From the NCBI GenBank assembly GCA_020630875.1, contig JAHDIH010000002.1, positions 371,332 through 435,331 of the forward strand: a DNA stretch of 64,000 bases, read 5' to 3'. Below, piece by piece: positions 1-7,492 of this stretch (positions within the stretch are counted from its first letter, which is position 1; each line of letters starts with the position of its first letter). Source of the DNA: Deltaproteobacteria bacterium. Its GTDB lineage: Bacteria > Myxococcota_A > Polyangia > Haliangiales > Haliangiaceae. Below the pieces are notes generated by a model. It saw nothing but the letters and a program-made list of their open reading frames with translations. It had not been told where the DNA came from and did not search any database. A program made the translations under genes and the position numbers.

Positions 1-2
1 GA

Positions 3-1430
3 AAAAAAGTGTACGTCATCGATGAGGTTCACATGTTGACCACCGAAGCGTTTAACGCACTACTTAAAACTTTGGAAGAGCCACCGCCTCATGTCACGTT
101 TGTCTTGGCTACGACAGAGCCGCATAAGCTGCCTAATACGATTCTCTCAAGGTGTCAGCGTTACGACTTCAAGTTGGTTCCGGGAAAGAAGTTAACCGAT
201 CACTTGCTTACTACTTTCAAAAAAGAGGGGATCGATGTCGAACCATCTGGTGCCGCTCTGATTGCTAGAGAGTCAGGTGGTTCGGTACGCGATGCATTGT
301 CATTGGCTGATCAAATAATTTCGTTCGCCTCAGAAGAGAAAATCGCAGAGAGCCATATTGCAGAAGTGCTTGGAGTCGCGGACAGAGCCATGGCTTGGCG
401 TCTTGTAGCAACGATTACAAGTAGTGACGCGGCGGCTGCGATTCGAACCGTAGAAGAAGCTGCGGAACGCGGGATTGAAGAAGCACAAGTGGCTAGAGCG
501 CTTGTTCGCGGTTTGAGACTTTTAACGCTACTGCAAATGGATCCAAACATGCCAGTTGGTGAGTTAGGAGAGGATGAGCGCAAACGTTACTCTGAGTTGG
601 CGCAAAAAGTGGGTAATAAAGCGAGCCGAATTTTTCGTAAAATGATTGTTGCGTGCGATGAGCTTGGGCAATCGAGTATGCCAAGAATGGTTTTAGAAAT
701 GGCCATCGTAGAAGCTACACAGACCCAAGATCTTGTGCCGATCAGCCAATTGATCGCTAAAGTCGAAAAGATAGCTCAAAAAAAAACGGTAGTTGAAGCA
801 AACAAGGTTTCAAGTATTAAGGAACCGCATCGGTCAGCTTCAACGCCGCAGTCGCAGAACCTACCGCCTCAAAGTGTGCGGCCGCAAAACGCACCGCCGC
901 AACAACGACAGGAAATGCGTCAAGTCCCCGTCGATAACAAACAGACGCAGGTGACGGCACCAGCCCCAGTGACGGCACCAGCCCCAGTGACGGCACCCGA
1001 GAGGGTCGAAAATCTCAGTGAAACAGCCCAGCAGGGACCTTGGGCTTCACTTGTTTCCTCCCTTGCTGACAACAGAAAGCTAACCCTCTTTGGTATTTAC
1101 GAGAGGGCTCGCGTGCTGGAATTCAGCGATAAAGCTCTCATTGTGGGGTTTCCAGAATCACTGGCGAGCGTTCGTGAGATGGCAAGTGATCTGGAAAACA
1201 AAGTTGCGATGACTGAATACATCAAAAAGCATCTCGGTCACGATGTAACCATTACAATTAAGTCTGTTGGAGAAGACGAAGCAGGTTTATCATCTGTAGA
1301 GAAAACCACAGCCGCAAAACATAAGCGTTCAGAAGACGCCAAAGAACGGGTGAAAAATCATCCCCTAACCAAAGCGATTGCCGACTCATTCGGTGCGCAA
1401 ATTCAGGAAGTAGTCGTATATGACAAATGA
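3..1430 (+). CDS. dnaX: DNA polymerase III subunit gamma/tau, 3' part
   Basis: The gene enters from the left edge, so the ATP-binding P-loop is outside the window. What remains starts at the Walker B box (VIDEVHML) and continues through sensor 1 and SRC motif (LSRCQRYDF), which identify the clamp-loader ATPase of the replisome. The collar region (domain III) runs to about residue 250 of the visible part. A Pro/Gln-rich linker follows, with three near-identical 18-bp units (VTAPAP) at 951-1000, and then a C-terminal domain expected to contact the polymerase alpha subunit and helicase. A run of nine A residues at 778-786 lies at the domain III/linker boundary; a slip of one base either way gives a stop within a few codons, as in organisms that make a short gamma form. 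Its stop overlaps the ybaB start by 11 bases. Confidence 0.97.
   Translation, partial: KKVYVIDEVHMLTTEAFNALLKTLEEPPPHVTFVLATTEPHKLPNTILSRCQRYDFKLVPGKKLTDHLLTTFKKEGIDVEPSGAALIARESGGSVRDALSLADQIISFASEEKIAESHIAEVLGVADRAMAWRLVATITSSDAAAAIRTVEEAAERGIEEAQVARALVRGLRLLTLLQMDPNMPVGELGEDERKRYSELAQKVGNKASRIFRKMIVACDELGQSSMPRMVLEMAIVEATQTQDLVPISQLIAKVEKIAQKKTVVEANKVSSIKEPHRSASTPQSQNLPPQSVRPQNAPPQQRQEMRQVPVDNKQTQVTAPAPVTAPAPVTAPERVENLSETAQQGPWASLVSSLADNRKLTLFGIYERARVLEFSDKALIVGFPESLASVREMASDLENKVAMTEYIKKHLGHDVTITIKSVGEDEAGLSSVEKTTAAKHKRSEDAKERVKNHPLTKAIADSFGAQIQEVVVYDK
778..796 (+). promoter_or_regulatory. Candidate slippage or frameshift site (A9) in dnaX
   Basis: Nine consecutive A residues occupy 778-786, in frame as the end of CAA, then AAA AAA and the first base of ACG. 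Moving to the -1 frame reads AAC GGT AGT TGA (stop at 794-796). Moving to the +1 frame reads CGG TAG (stop at 790-792). Both outcomes truncate the protein at the end of clamp-loader domain III, which would yield a gamma-type subunit. I saw no Shine-Dalgarno-like stimulator close upstream, so RNA polymerase slippage seems more likely than programmed ribosomal frameshifting. The function is inferred. Confidence 0.5.
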
Positions 1431-1770
1431 AAATTCAAACTTTCCCACAGATTTAAAAGGCATAATGGACTTAGCCCAAAAATTGCAAGGCGACGTTGCT
1501 AAGATGCAAGAGCAGTTGCAGGAAATGGTCGTAGAAGGTGCGGCAGGCGGCGGAATGGTGAAAGCCTCGGTCAACGGTAACTACGACTTAGTGTCTCTTT
1601 CTATTGAGGACGAAGTAATCGACGCAAACGAAAAAGAGATGTTGCAAGATTTGATTCTAGCAGCCGTCAATCAAGCGATCGAAAAGATGAGAGTCCACGC
1701 CAAGAGTGAAATGAACAAAACCGCTGGGGGCATAAATATTCCGGGGATGCCCGGAAACTTTTCGTTGTAG
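1420..1770 (+). CDS. ybaB: YbaB/EbfC family nucleoid-associated protein
   Basis: A 116-residue protein of the usual length for this family of small DNA-binding dimers. It has the expected N-terminal helix rich in Gln, Lys and Glu (KLQGDVAKMQEQLQEM), then a strand region with a Gly-rich turn (VEGAAGGGMVKASVNG) and a C-terminal helix (AAVNQAIEKMRVHAKSEM). It sits in the widely conserved dnaX-ybaB-recR order: its start overlaps the dnaX stop by 11 bases and recR follows after two bases, so the three genes are almost certainly co-transcribed. It probably binds DNA as a nucleoid-associated factor; its exact role in replication or repair is not settled for the family. Confidence 0.93.
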   Translation: MTNENSNFPTDLKGIMDLAQKLQGDVAKMQEQLQEMVVEGAAGGGMVKASVNGNYDLVSLSIEDEVIDANEKEMLQDLILAAVNQAIEKMRVHAKSEMNKTAGGINIPGMPGNFSL

Positions 1771-1772
1771 CG

Positions 1773-2366
1773 ATGAGCGAAGCATTCTCCAGATTGGTTC
1801 ATGAACTGAAACGCTTACCTGGCGTTGGCGAAAAGTCTGCGGGCCGATTGGCTTATCATCTGGTAGGTCAGCCGAAGCGGGCTCTTCATCAACTTGCAGA
1901 GGCCTTGGTAGAAGTTAGTGAAAGAATCGGCTTATGCACAGTTTGCATGGATCTCACGGAGTCGGAAGTCTGTAAACGGTGCGTTGATCCCACGCGGGAT
2001 CGTTCCTTGATCTGCGTAGTGGCTTCTCCCACGGATGTAGCTGCGATTGACCGAGCAGCGGGATTTAGAGGGAACTTCCACGTCTTGCACGGGGTATTGG
2101 CACCTCTTGAGGGCATTGGACCAGAGGACCTCAGAATCAAAGAGCTTTTAGCGCGTATTTCAGCGGAAGAGCCTCCTGAGGAGGTAATCTTAGCAACGAG
2201 TGCCAATGTAGATGGTGAATCTACGGCGCTTTACTTGGCAAAACTAATCAAGCCCCATGATGTCCGAGTATCCCGAATCGCAAGTGGTCTGCCGGTCGGT
2301 GGCGAGCTTGAATATACAGATCAAGCGACGATCAGCCGAGCATTAGCCGGTCGCAGACAGCTTTAA
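1773..2366 (+). CDS. recR: Recombination mediator RecR
   Basis: RecR works with RecF and RecO to load RecA on gapped DNA. The 197-residue length is typical. The N-terminal helix-hairpin-helix is visible (LKRLPGVGEKSAGRLAYHL, about residues 12-30), followed by a four-cysteine zinc finger (C55, C58, C67 and C70, within LCTVCMDLTESEVCKRC), a Toprim domain with the VVASPTDVAAID segment, and the C-terminal Walker-B-like ASGLPVGGELEYTD motif that ends nearly all RecR proteins. It is the third gene of the dnaX-ybaB-recR unit. Confidence 0.97.
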   Translation: MSEAFSRLVHELKRLPGVGEKSAGRLAYHLVGQPKRALHQLAEALVEVSERIGLCTVCMDLTESEVCKRCVDPTRDRSLICVVASPTDVAAIDRAAGFRGNFHVLHGVLAPLEGIGPEDLRIKELLARISAEEPPEEVILATSANVDGESTALYLAKLIKPHDVRVSRIASGLPVGGELEYTDQATISRALAGRRQL

Positions 2367-2380
2367 AGCCCCTATGGAGG

Positions 2381-2409
2381 TTGAAAGCCTGCTTCAGGGT
2401 TGCTAAATT
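2381..2409 (+). promoter_or_regulatory. Sigma-70-type promoter for mglBA
   Basis: A -35 hexamer TTGAAA at 2381-2386 is separated by exactly 17 bases from TAAATT at 2404-2409. The latter is preceded by TG plus one base (2401-2403), the extended -10 signature. It lies in the 85-base gap between recR and mglB and could give the polarity genes their own transcript. This is an assignment by motif only. Confidence 0.5.
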
Positions 2410-2451
2410 CCATGAGTATGGCTGTGGGTGATAAAGGTCGGGGGTTGACCA

Positions 2452-2934
2452 ATGGTTAGTAATCAGCTCGTGATGCATGAGGAAGAGCTCGAGCAAATCG
2501 GTGTCATCTGCCAACAACTGAATGCTGAGGCCAATGCACGAGCCGTTCTCGTGATTGATCGTGATGGCATTGCATTGGCTCAAGCCGGAGAAATCGATTC
2601 TATTGATATCACTTCATTGGCGTCCTTGGTCGCAGGTAATGTTGCATCGGCCGGAGGTATCGCTAACTTATTGGCAGAAAAGGAGTTTGCAGGACAATTT
2701 CACGAAGGTGAACACACAAAAGTTTTGAGCGTTATCGTTGGAGGTCGGGTTATTCTCGTCGTGCTGTTTGACCATCGGTCAAATTTGGGACTCGTTCGAT
2801 TGCGTATGAAGAAATCATCTAAAGCGCTCGACACTGTAATCAAGCAAGTCCTTGATAAAAGTGCCGCGTCATCAAGACCTTCGGTGCTCGGTGAAATTAC
2901 CGACGAAGATATCGACAATCTGTTCAGCGACTGA
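2452..2934 (+). CDS. mglB: MglB, Roadblock/LC7 GTPase-activating protein of MglA
   Basis: A 160-residue Roadblock/LC7 protein that I recognise as an MglB orthologue. It has the opening QLVM.EEE, the central [14 protein letters not shown]...GGIANLL and QFHEGEH stretches, the [20 protein letters not shown] beta-hairpin region, and a C-terminal tail ([13 protein letters not shown]) close to that of Myxococcus xanthus MglB. MglB dimers act as GAP and lagging-pole marker for the GTPase MglA in gliding and type IV pilus motility. It lies 8 bases upstream of mglA, so the pair should be translationally linked. In this window it follows the dnaX-ybaB-recR unit directly, with its own predicted promoter. 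Confidence 0.95.
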   Translation: MVSNQLVMHEEELEQIGVICQQLNAEANARAVLVIDRDGIALAQAGEIDSIDITSLASLVAGNVASAGGIANLLAEKEFAGQFHEGEHTKVLSVIVGGRVILVVLFDHRSNLGLVRLRMKKSSKALDTVIKQVLDKSAASSRPSVLGEITDEDIDNLFSD

Positions 2935-2942
2935 GGAAAACC

Positions 2943-3533
2943 ATGCCACTAATTAATGCTGCCCAACGCGAAATTCATTGTAAGATTGTCTACTACGGCC
3001 CCGGTCTTTGTGGAAAGACGACAAACCTTCAATACATATACGAAAAGACGAAACCCGATGCTCGAGGCAAGATGGTTTCCTTGCAAACTCAATCAGAACG
3101 AACCCTTTTCTTTGACTTCCTTCCGCTTTCAATAGGCGAAATTCGCGGTTTTAAGACGCGTTTTCACCTCTACACGGTACCCGGCCAAGTCTTCTATCAG
3201 AATTCAAGGCGTTTGATTTTGAAAAACGTAGACGGCATCGTGTTTGTCGCGGATTCCCAAATGGGTAGAATCGAAGCTAACATTGAATCGCTTGATGACT
3301 TGCGTCATAACCTAGAGACCCAGGGAGACATCCTAGATAACATCCCGTTGGTACTTCAGTACAACAAACGTGACCTGCCGAGTGCGTTACCCGTCGAAGA
3401 ACTAAATGAGATGCTCAACCCGACTGGGCAACTTCCGACGTTTGAAGCGATAGCTGAAGATGGAGTGGGAGTTTACGAAACACTTAAGGCCGTAGCTAAG
3501 CTTGTGCTGATGCGCATAAAGCGTGGAGAGTAG
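2943..3533 (+). CDS. mglA: MglA, Ras-like polarity GTPase
   Basis: A 196-residue small GTPase matching MglA throughout. The P-loop [12 protein letters not shown] (residues 19-30) is followed by [29 protein letters not shown]. Here the MglA-specific TVPGQ (T78-Q82) replaces the DxxG box of Ras proteins. The guanine-specificity motif NKRD is at 141-144. In myxobacteria MglA-GTP marks the leading pole and switches motility complexes. The start has an adjacent GAGGAAAACC ribosome-binding region at the end of mglB. Length and key residues are intact, so an active switch is expected. Confidence 0.96.
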   Translation: MPLINAAQREIHCKIVYYGPGLCGKTTNLQYIYEKTKPDARGKMVSLQTQSERTLFFDFLPLSIGEIRGFKTRFHLYTVPGQVFYQNSRRLILKNVDGIVFVADSQMGRIEANIESLDDLRHNLETQGDILDNIPLVLQYNKRDLPSALPVEELNEMLNPTGQLPTFEAIAEDGVGVYETLKAVAKLVLMRIKRGE

Positions 3534-3537
3534 ATTA

Positions 3538-5364
3538 ATGTTGAAACCGCATTTCCGTTCTGACTTGGTAGCCACACCAGTGATTGGTGCAGATGGGGAA
3601 CAATACGTCGACGTTGCTGATCCAACAACGGGCAAATCGTTCCGCTTTTTCGAGGTAGAGTATTCGATCGCGATGGCAATGGATGGAAAGCGCAGTCTTG
3701 CCGGAGTTGCGGCTTGGGCCGGCGAAGAAATGGAACTGGACGTTCCAGAATCGGAGTTGGTGGGGCTGGTCGCAACCTTGAGAGATTTGGGGTACCTGCT
3801 GCCTGAAAGCAATGGGGGGCTGCGTCCTCTCATTGAAGACGACGATGCTGGTGAATTCGAGGGGCAGGCCACCAAGGTGGCGGATTCTGCTTCAACCGCA
3901 GCAATGCTTGCAGCAAGAGAGAAAGAGATACGTTCCGAATCAGGAGCGATGGAAATAACCAAGCCGGTAAAGATTGCCGATCTTGCTCATGAGCGAGCCG
4001 TTTCCGCACCTAACAGATTCCCTTCTGACCCACCCACCATAGATTTGAGTATTCAGGAAATCGCAAGACAATCTTCAAAGTCAGAATCCGACCTCGATTT
4101 TCAACGAACGACTCCGGAAATGGATAAGCCCGATCTCGCGAGCAGCCCGCTAGAGGAACTCACGGAACTCGATCCTTTGAAGGGAGTGAATTCTCCCATT
4201 TCTCGTCCAGAAATTCCGGAAATGCCGGAATTGCCGCCGCTTGGCTCGAAGGATCGCCTGCCAAGTCTGGCAGCAGCTGGATCAATGGAATCCCTACCCG
4301 ACATGGATGATGCTTTTGCACCGGAAGTGTCGGTTGATCTCAGCGATCATCTTCCTGTGGATGGGCAACACGTTCGCGACGCCGTACGTCAATCACAACA
4401 AATGCCGGCGTTAAAGCCCGAGCAAGTTACTCCAGACCCCATGCCGGTCGTAAAAGAACCGGCACCCGTGGCAGTTCATGAGCAGGTTCTGAAAGCATCA
4501 CCATCCGTACCCATGACCTCCGATGATGCAGATGTTTACGAGCCCACGGTTCACAAAAAGTCGAGTAAAGTGAGAAGCGGTATCATGGCTCTTTGCCTGC
4601 TTATTTCCGTCGCTGCTGGCATTTATCTTTGGAAGAACAAACATTGGCTGACAGGCAACTCACCAGGGGGCAGTGGTGAAATTACACAAATTGCTGATCC
4701 TGACAAATTGGGAGAGATGCCGGCAGATCTCGCAGACCCATCCGCCGCGACTAATGGAGAAGAAGCAACGAACAACACGGGCGTTCCGTTGGTCGAGACC
4801 AGTTCGCAACCTTCGTCGATCTTTGTGGAGGGCGTTAGCGATGTGGTTCATTGGAAAGTCAAAGACAACGAGGTGGTGAAGTCTGGAGATGTCGTTGCCC
4901 ATATTGGCAACACGGCCGCCCTGGAGCGTGAAGTCAAAAAGCTGACCGACAAAATCGAGATCGATTATGGCACTAGAATGAAGGGGTTCGTAGCCAAGAA
5001 ACGAACGGCAAAAATCGAAGAGTTAAAGAACAAGATCGCGGCCAAACAGAAAATGCTTGATCGCGCAAAGACCAAACTTTCGAAACGTACCGTAAGTGCG
5101 ACGTCTACTGGCCCCATAACGATCACTGTGGCTAGCGGCCAAAAAGTAGTGGCAACTCAAGCTACAGTTAAAATTGCTGACATTGCTTCTGCCGGAAAAG
5201 TACTGCAAGCAACGTTCCCCTACGCGGAGTTTACCGAAGGGCAAGAAGTCGACGTTGTGTTTGGGAAAGACAAAGGTACTTGCGTCGCTCCACAAGCGGG
5301 TAAAGTGCTTACTTGTGATGATTCAAGACTAAGCGCAGGTATTGCTATCCAACTCGCGAAGTAG
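3538..5364 (+). CDS. Membrane protein with PqqD-like N-terminus and HlyD-like C-terminus
   Basis: I chose the ATG at 3538 because GGAGAG (3524-3529), inside the mglA end, is well placed for it; an in-frame GTG lies 15 bases upstream. The roughly 608-residue product starts with an 85-residue segment (HFRSDLVATPVI..., YVDVADPTTGKSFRFFEVEYSIA, LDGKRSL-like repeat) resembling PqqD-type winged-helix domains found ahead of peptide exporters. A long acidic, Pro-rich disordered region follows to about residue 345. There is then one membrane segment (IMALCLLISVAAGIYLW) and a periplasmic part with a biotinyl-lipoyl/coiled-coil arrangement like HlyD adaptors (VVKSGDVVAHIGN, then a Lys-rich coiled coil). 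It follows mglA by four bases. A link to polarity or envelope transport is inference; no inner-membrane ABC partner lies beside it. Confidence 0.6.
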   Translation: MLKPHFRSDLVATPVIGADGEQYVDVADPTTGKSFRFFEVEYSIAMAMDGKRSLAGVAAWAGEEMELDVPESELVGLVATLRDLGYLLPESNGGLRPLIEDDDAGEFEGQATKVADSASTAAMLAAREKEIRSESGAMEITKPVKIADLAHERAVSAPNRFPSDPPTIDLSIQEIARQSSKSESDLDFQRTTPEMDKPDLASSPLEELTELDPLKGVNSPISRPEIPEMPELPPLGSKDRLPSLAAAGSMESLPDMDDAFAPEVSVDLSDHLPVDGQHVRDAVRQSQQMPALKPEQVTPDPMPVVKEPAPVAVHEQVLKASPSVPMTSDDADVYEPTVHKKSSKVRSGIMALCLLISVAAGIYLWKNKHWLTGNSPGGSGEITQIADPDKLGEMPADLADPSAATNGEEATNNTGVPLVETSSQPSSIFVEGVSDVVHWKVKDNEVVKSGDVVAHIGNTAALEREVKKLTDKIEIDYGTRMKGFVAKKRTAKIEELKNKIAAKQKMLDRAKTKLSKRTVSATSTGPITITVASGQKVVATQATVKIADIASAGKVLQATFPYAEFTEGQEVDVVFGKDKGTCVAPQAGKVLTCDDSRLSAGIAIQLAK

Positions 5365-5469
5365 CCGTTTACTGCGATAATGAATACGCAAACGCGTAAT
5401 CGTGTGCGCGCCGGTTGGCGTTCATTGTTCTGTAAATGCCTAATATCATGTCATGCAAGTGTGGCTTGA

Positions 5470-6537
5470 ATGTTGCAACCATTTAGTGACATGCAAATAG
5501 CGATCATTACAAACCCTAACTCTCGTAAGAATAAGGGCAGAAGCGATCGCGTATCAGCACTTCAAGACATCGTTGGTGACCACGGAACGGTTCACCAAAC
5601 CCAGTCAACTGACGAAATCAAACCACTACTTCGAGAGTTTCTGCAAAACAAGGCAGAGTACTGGGTGGCCGATGGGGGCGACGGTGCTTTGCACTGGATG
5701 TTGCGAGCAGCGATGGAAATATTTGAAGAACAAGGATTAAGCGCGAATGATGAGCTAACTCTTCCCATCGCAATGCTTCCAACGAAGGGAGGTACTATTG
5801 ATTTTGTTGCTCACAATGTTGGTTTGCAGCAAGATACCGAGTCTCTTCTAGTGAACCTTAGAGCAGCGCTGGAACGTGGCGCCGCAGTGAAAGAAAGTCT
5901 GATCGATTCGATTGCGATTAGTGGTTTGCAAGAAGTAGATGGAAAAGTCTTGCCGTTTCGAACCTTCGGATTCGCAGTGGCAGCATGCGGTGTGGGACAA
6001 AAATTTTTCGAGAAGTATTACGACCACAGCGATCCCAACCCGAAGACTATTGTAAAGATTGTTGCGAACGCGCTTGCTTCGATGCCCGCAGCAGTCACAC
6101 CGCTCAAAAAGATGCCCGGTGCCTCCTCTTTGGGGCGTTACGCTAGCGACTTGTTTGCTCCCGTCAATGCTCTCGTGGAAATGGATGGGACCACGCTACC
6201 CCACAACTCTTTTACAGGAGTGCATGTAGCATCCATGTCACTCAATCTTGGTGGCGTTTTTCATTTGTTCCCGAAGGCCGATCAGCCAGGAAAACTACAT
6301 GCTCTCGTAGGAGCTCCAAGCGCGATGACCATTGTGAAGAACTTACCTCGGATGGCCAAAGGGAAAGCTTTGAGAGGCAATGGGCTCATAGACCAAACTT
6401 GTGAAAACTTGTTTATTCGCTCCGAAGGAAAACTGCTAGCGCCCATCATTGACGGTGAAGTATACGAGAACGTGAGAGAGATGACGCTCTCCCTTGGACC
6501 GAGAATACGTGTGCCGCTGCCTAGTTCGGACAGCTAA
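5470..6537 (+). CDS. Diacylglycerol-kinase-family lipid kinase
   Basis: A 355-residue protein of the DAGK catalytic-domain family (YegS/BmrU/sphingosine-kinase type). The N-terminal nucleotide motif ITNPNSRKNKGR and the glycine-rich loop ADGGDGALHWML are present. The usual GGDGT threonine is alanine here. The later LPTKGGTIDFVAHNVGL corresponds to the family's P-GT-ND-A segment. It probably phosphorylates a lipid head group at the inner membrane, but the substrate cannot be told. The start could also be the in-frame ATG at 5491 (MQIAIITNP), which begins right at the first strand; neither has a clear ribosome-binding site. Its last 17 bases overlap the convergent small lipoprotein gene. Confidence 0.8.
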   Translation: MLQPFSDMQIAIITNPNSRKNKGRSDRVSALQDIVGDHGTVHQTQSTDEIKPLLREFLQNKAEYWVADGGDGALHWMLRAAMEIFEEQGLSANDELTLPIAMLPTKGGTIDFVAHNVGLQQDTESLLVNLRAALERGAAVKESLIDSIAISGLQEVDGKVLPFRTFGFAVAACGVGQKFFEKYYDHSDPNPKTIVKIVANALASMPAAVTPLKKMPGASSLGRYASDLFAPVNALVEMDGTTLPHNSFTGVHVASMSLNLGGVFHLFPKADQPGKLHALVGAPSAMTIVKNLPRMAKGKALRGNGLIDQTCENLFIRSEGKLLAPIIDGEVYENVREMTLSLGPRIRVPLPSSDS

Positions 6538-6799
6538 CTTTACTCGGCCCGTTTCCTTTTGTCAGGCAGTCGGCCTCGCAGCCCGCGTGTTTGCAGGCCT
6601 CTGCCTTTGTTTCGAAACACTGTTGCTTTGCTTGGTAAAAGCATTTGTCTCGTTCACCTTTATACTTCCATCCGCTACTGTGCTTGGATTTCTTCTCTAA
6701 GTAGGTGGGACCAGTATGGTCTTTCGCTTGAGGGCCATTGTGGGTGGCGCAACTGATGGTTAAAGAAGTAGTGATGAACAAAGTGATAATTAAACGCAT
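6521..6799 (-). CDS. Small Cys-rich putative lipoprotein
   Basis: Read from the ATG at 6799, this 92-residue product begins MRLIITLFITTSLTISC, a short lysine-free but arginine-bearing signal with a weak lipobox (TISC). The mature part carries six more cysteines in a small region (CFYQAKQQCFETKAEACKHAGCEADC), suggesting disulfides outside the cytoplasm. I do not recognise the family. The 3' end overlaps the lipid-kinase gene by 17 bases, and the 5' side faces the plus-strand gene at 6815, so a shared control region is possible. A longer version starting at 6826 would place nine residues before the signal and is less likely. Confidence 0.5.
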   Translation of the reverse strand: MRLIITLFITTSLTISCATHNGPQAKDHTGPTYLEKKSKHSSGWKYKGERDKCFYQAKQQCFETKAEACKHAGCEADCLTKGNGPSKVSCPN

Positions 6800-6814
6800 G
6801 GCACTAATACCGCA

Positions 6815-7405
6815 ATGGTGCCACAATGGGGTGCAGTGAAGAAAGCTACGTTTGTTGAAAAGGTTCTGGATCTATGGGTGACGACAGCCATCCCACTGAC
6901 TCAGGCGAATGTTCAGATACATACCAAAGCTTCAAGAAAAAAGATTAAGGTCTACTTAGACGAGATGCTGAACGACGGTATTTTGGACATCGATAGTGAT
7001 CACCGAGGAAATCTGATTTATACTGTTCCTGGTGCTCAGCGAGCTTCTGGACCGAAAACATTTTCTGAAAAAAAAGCTAGGAAAGACTTAACAGGCAGCA
7101 TCGGCAATGCGTTAGCCAAAAAAAGTCGCCCTAGTATGCAACCAAGAAGCGGAGAGAAGTCACCCGTTGCATCAGGACTACTTTCGATGGTTTTTGGCCC
7201 GCTTGGGTGGTTTTATGCGGGTAGTTACAAAGAAGCCGCAATCGGTAGTGCGGCGTTTTTAGCTGCGGGAGCGATACTTCCCAGTTTTTTGTTTGGGTTG
7301 ATAGCGGTTCCAGCGATGGTCGCTTCCGGCGCAGCCGGGGCACTCTACGCATTGCAGCATAATCGGCACGGGAAACGTAAAGCTTTAATAAGTAGCGACG
7401 AATAA
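6815..7405 (+). CDS. Winged-helix-like protein with C-terminal TM2-like membrane hairpin
   Basis: A 196-residue protein. The first 75 residues look like a small winged-helix fold (VEKVLDLWVTTAIPLTQANVQ, then KIKVYLDEMLNDGILDID). After a basic linker come two hydrophobic segments (VASGLLSMVFGPLGWFYAG and AAIGSAAFLAAGAILPSFLFGL) reminiscent of TM2-domain proteins, whose hairpin contains a G-x-x-G-x-x-x-F/Y-x-G pattern. The tail is basic and cytoplasmic. An alternative GTG start at 6836 has GGGG just upstream. Function is unknown; a membrane-tethered regulator is one possibility. Confidence 0.55.
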   Translation: MVPQWGAVKKATFVEKVLDLWVTTAIPLTQANVQIHTKASRKKIKVYLDEMLNDGILDIDSDHRGNLIYTVPGAQRASGPKTFSEKKARKDLTGSIGNALAKKSRPSMQPRSGEKSPVASGLLSMVFGPLGWFYAGSYKEAAIGSAAFLAAGAILPSFLFGLIAVPAMVASGAAGALYALQHNRHGKRKALISSDE

Positions 7406-7438
7406 ACCAGCCTTAACGGATTTTTTGTACCGATAAAC

Positions 7439-7467
7439 TTGAAGGTCGAACCCTCATAAAATACTGT
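7439..7467 (+). promoter_or_regulatory. Possible promoter of the OmpA-family gene
   Basis: TTGAAG at 7439-7444 lies 17 bases before TACTGT at 7462-7467, about 25 bases upstream of the GTG start at 7493. The -35 is good but the -10 matches only half the consensus, so the call is tentative. Confidence 0.3.
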
Positions 7468-7492
7468 AGGCCCAATAGTATTTGGGGGATTT

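Noticed and set aside
951-1000. 18-bp tandem repeat in dnaX as a CRISPR or mobile element
   Set aside because: Three in-frame copies without spacers, encoding VTAPAP in a flexible linker; ordinary linker expansion.
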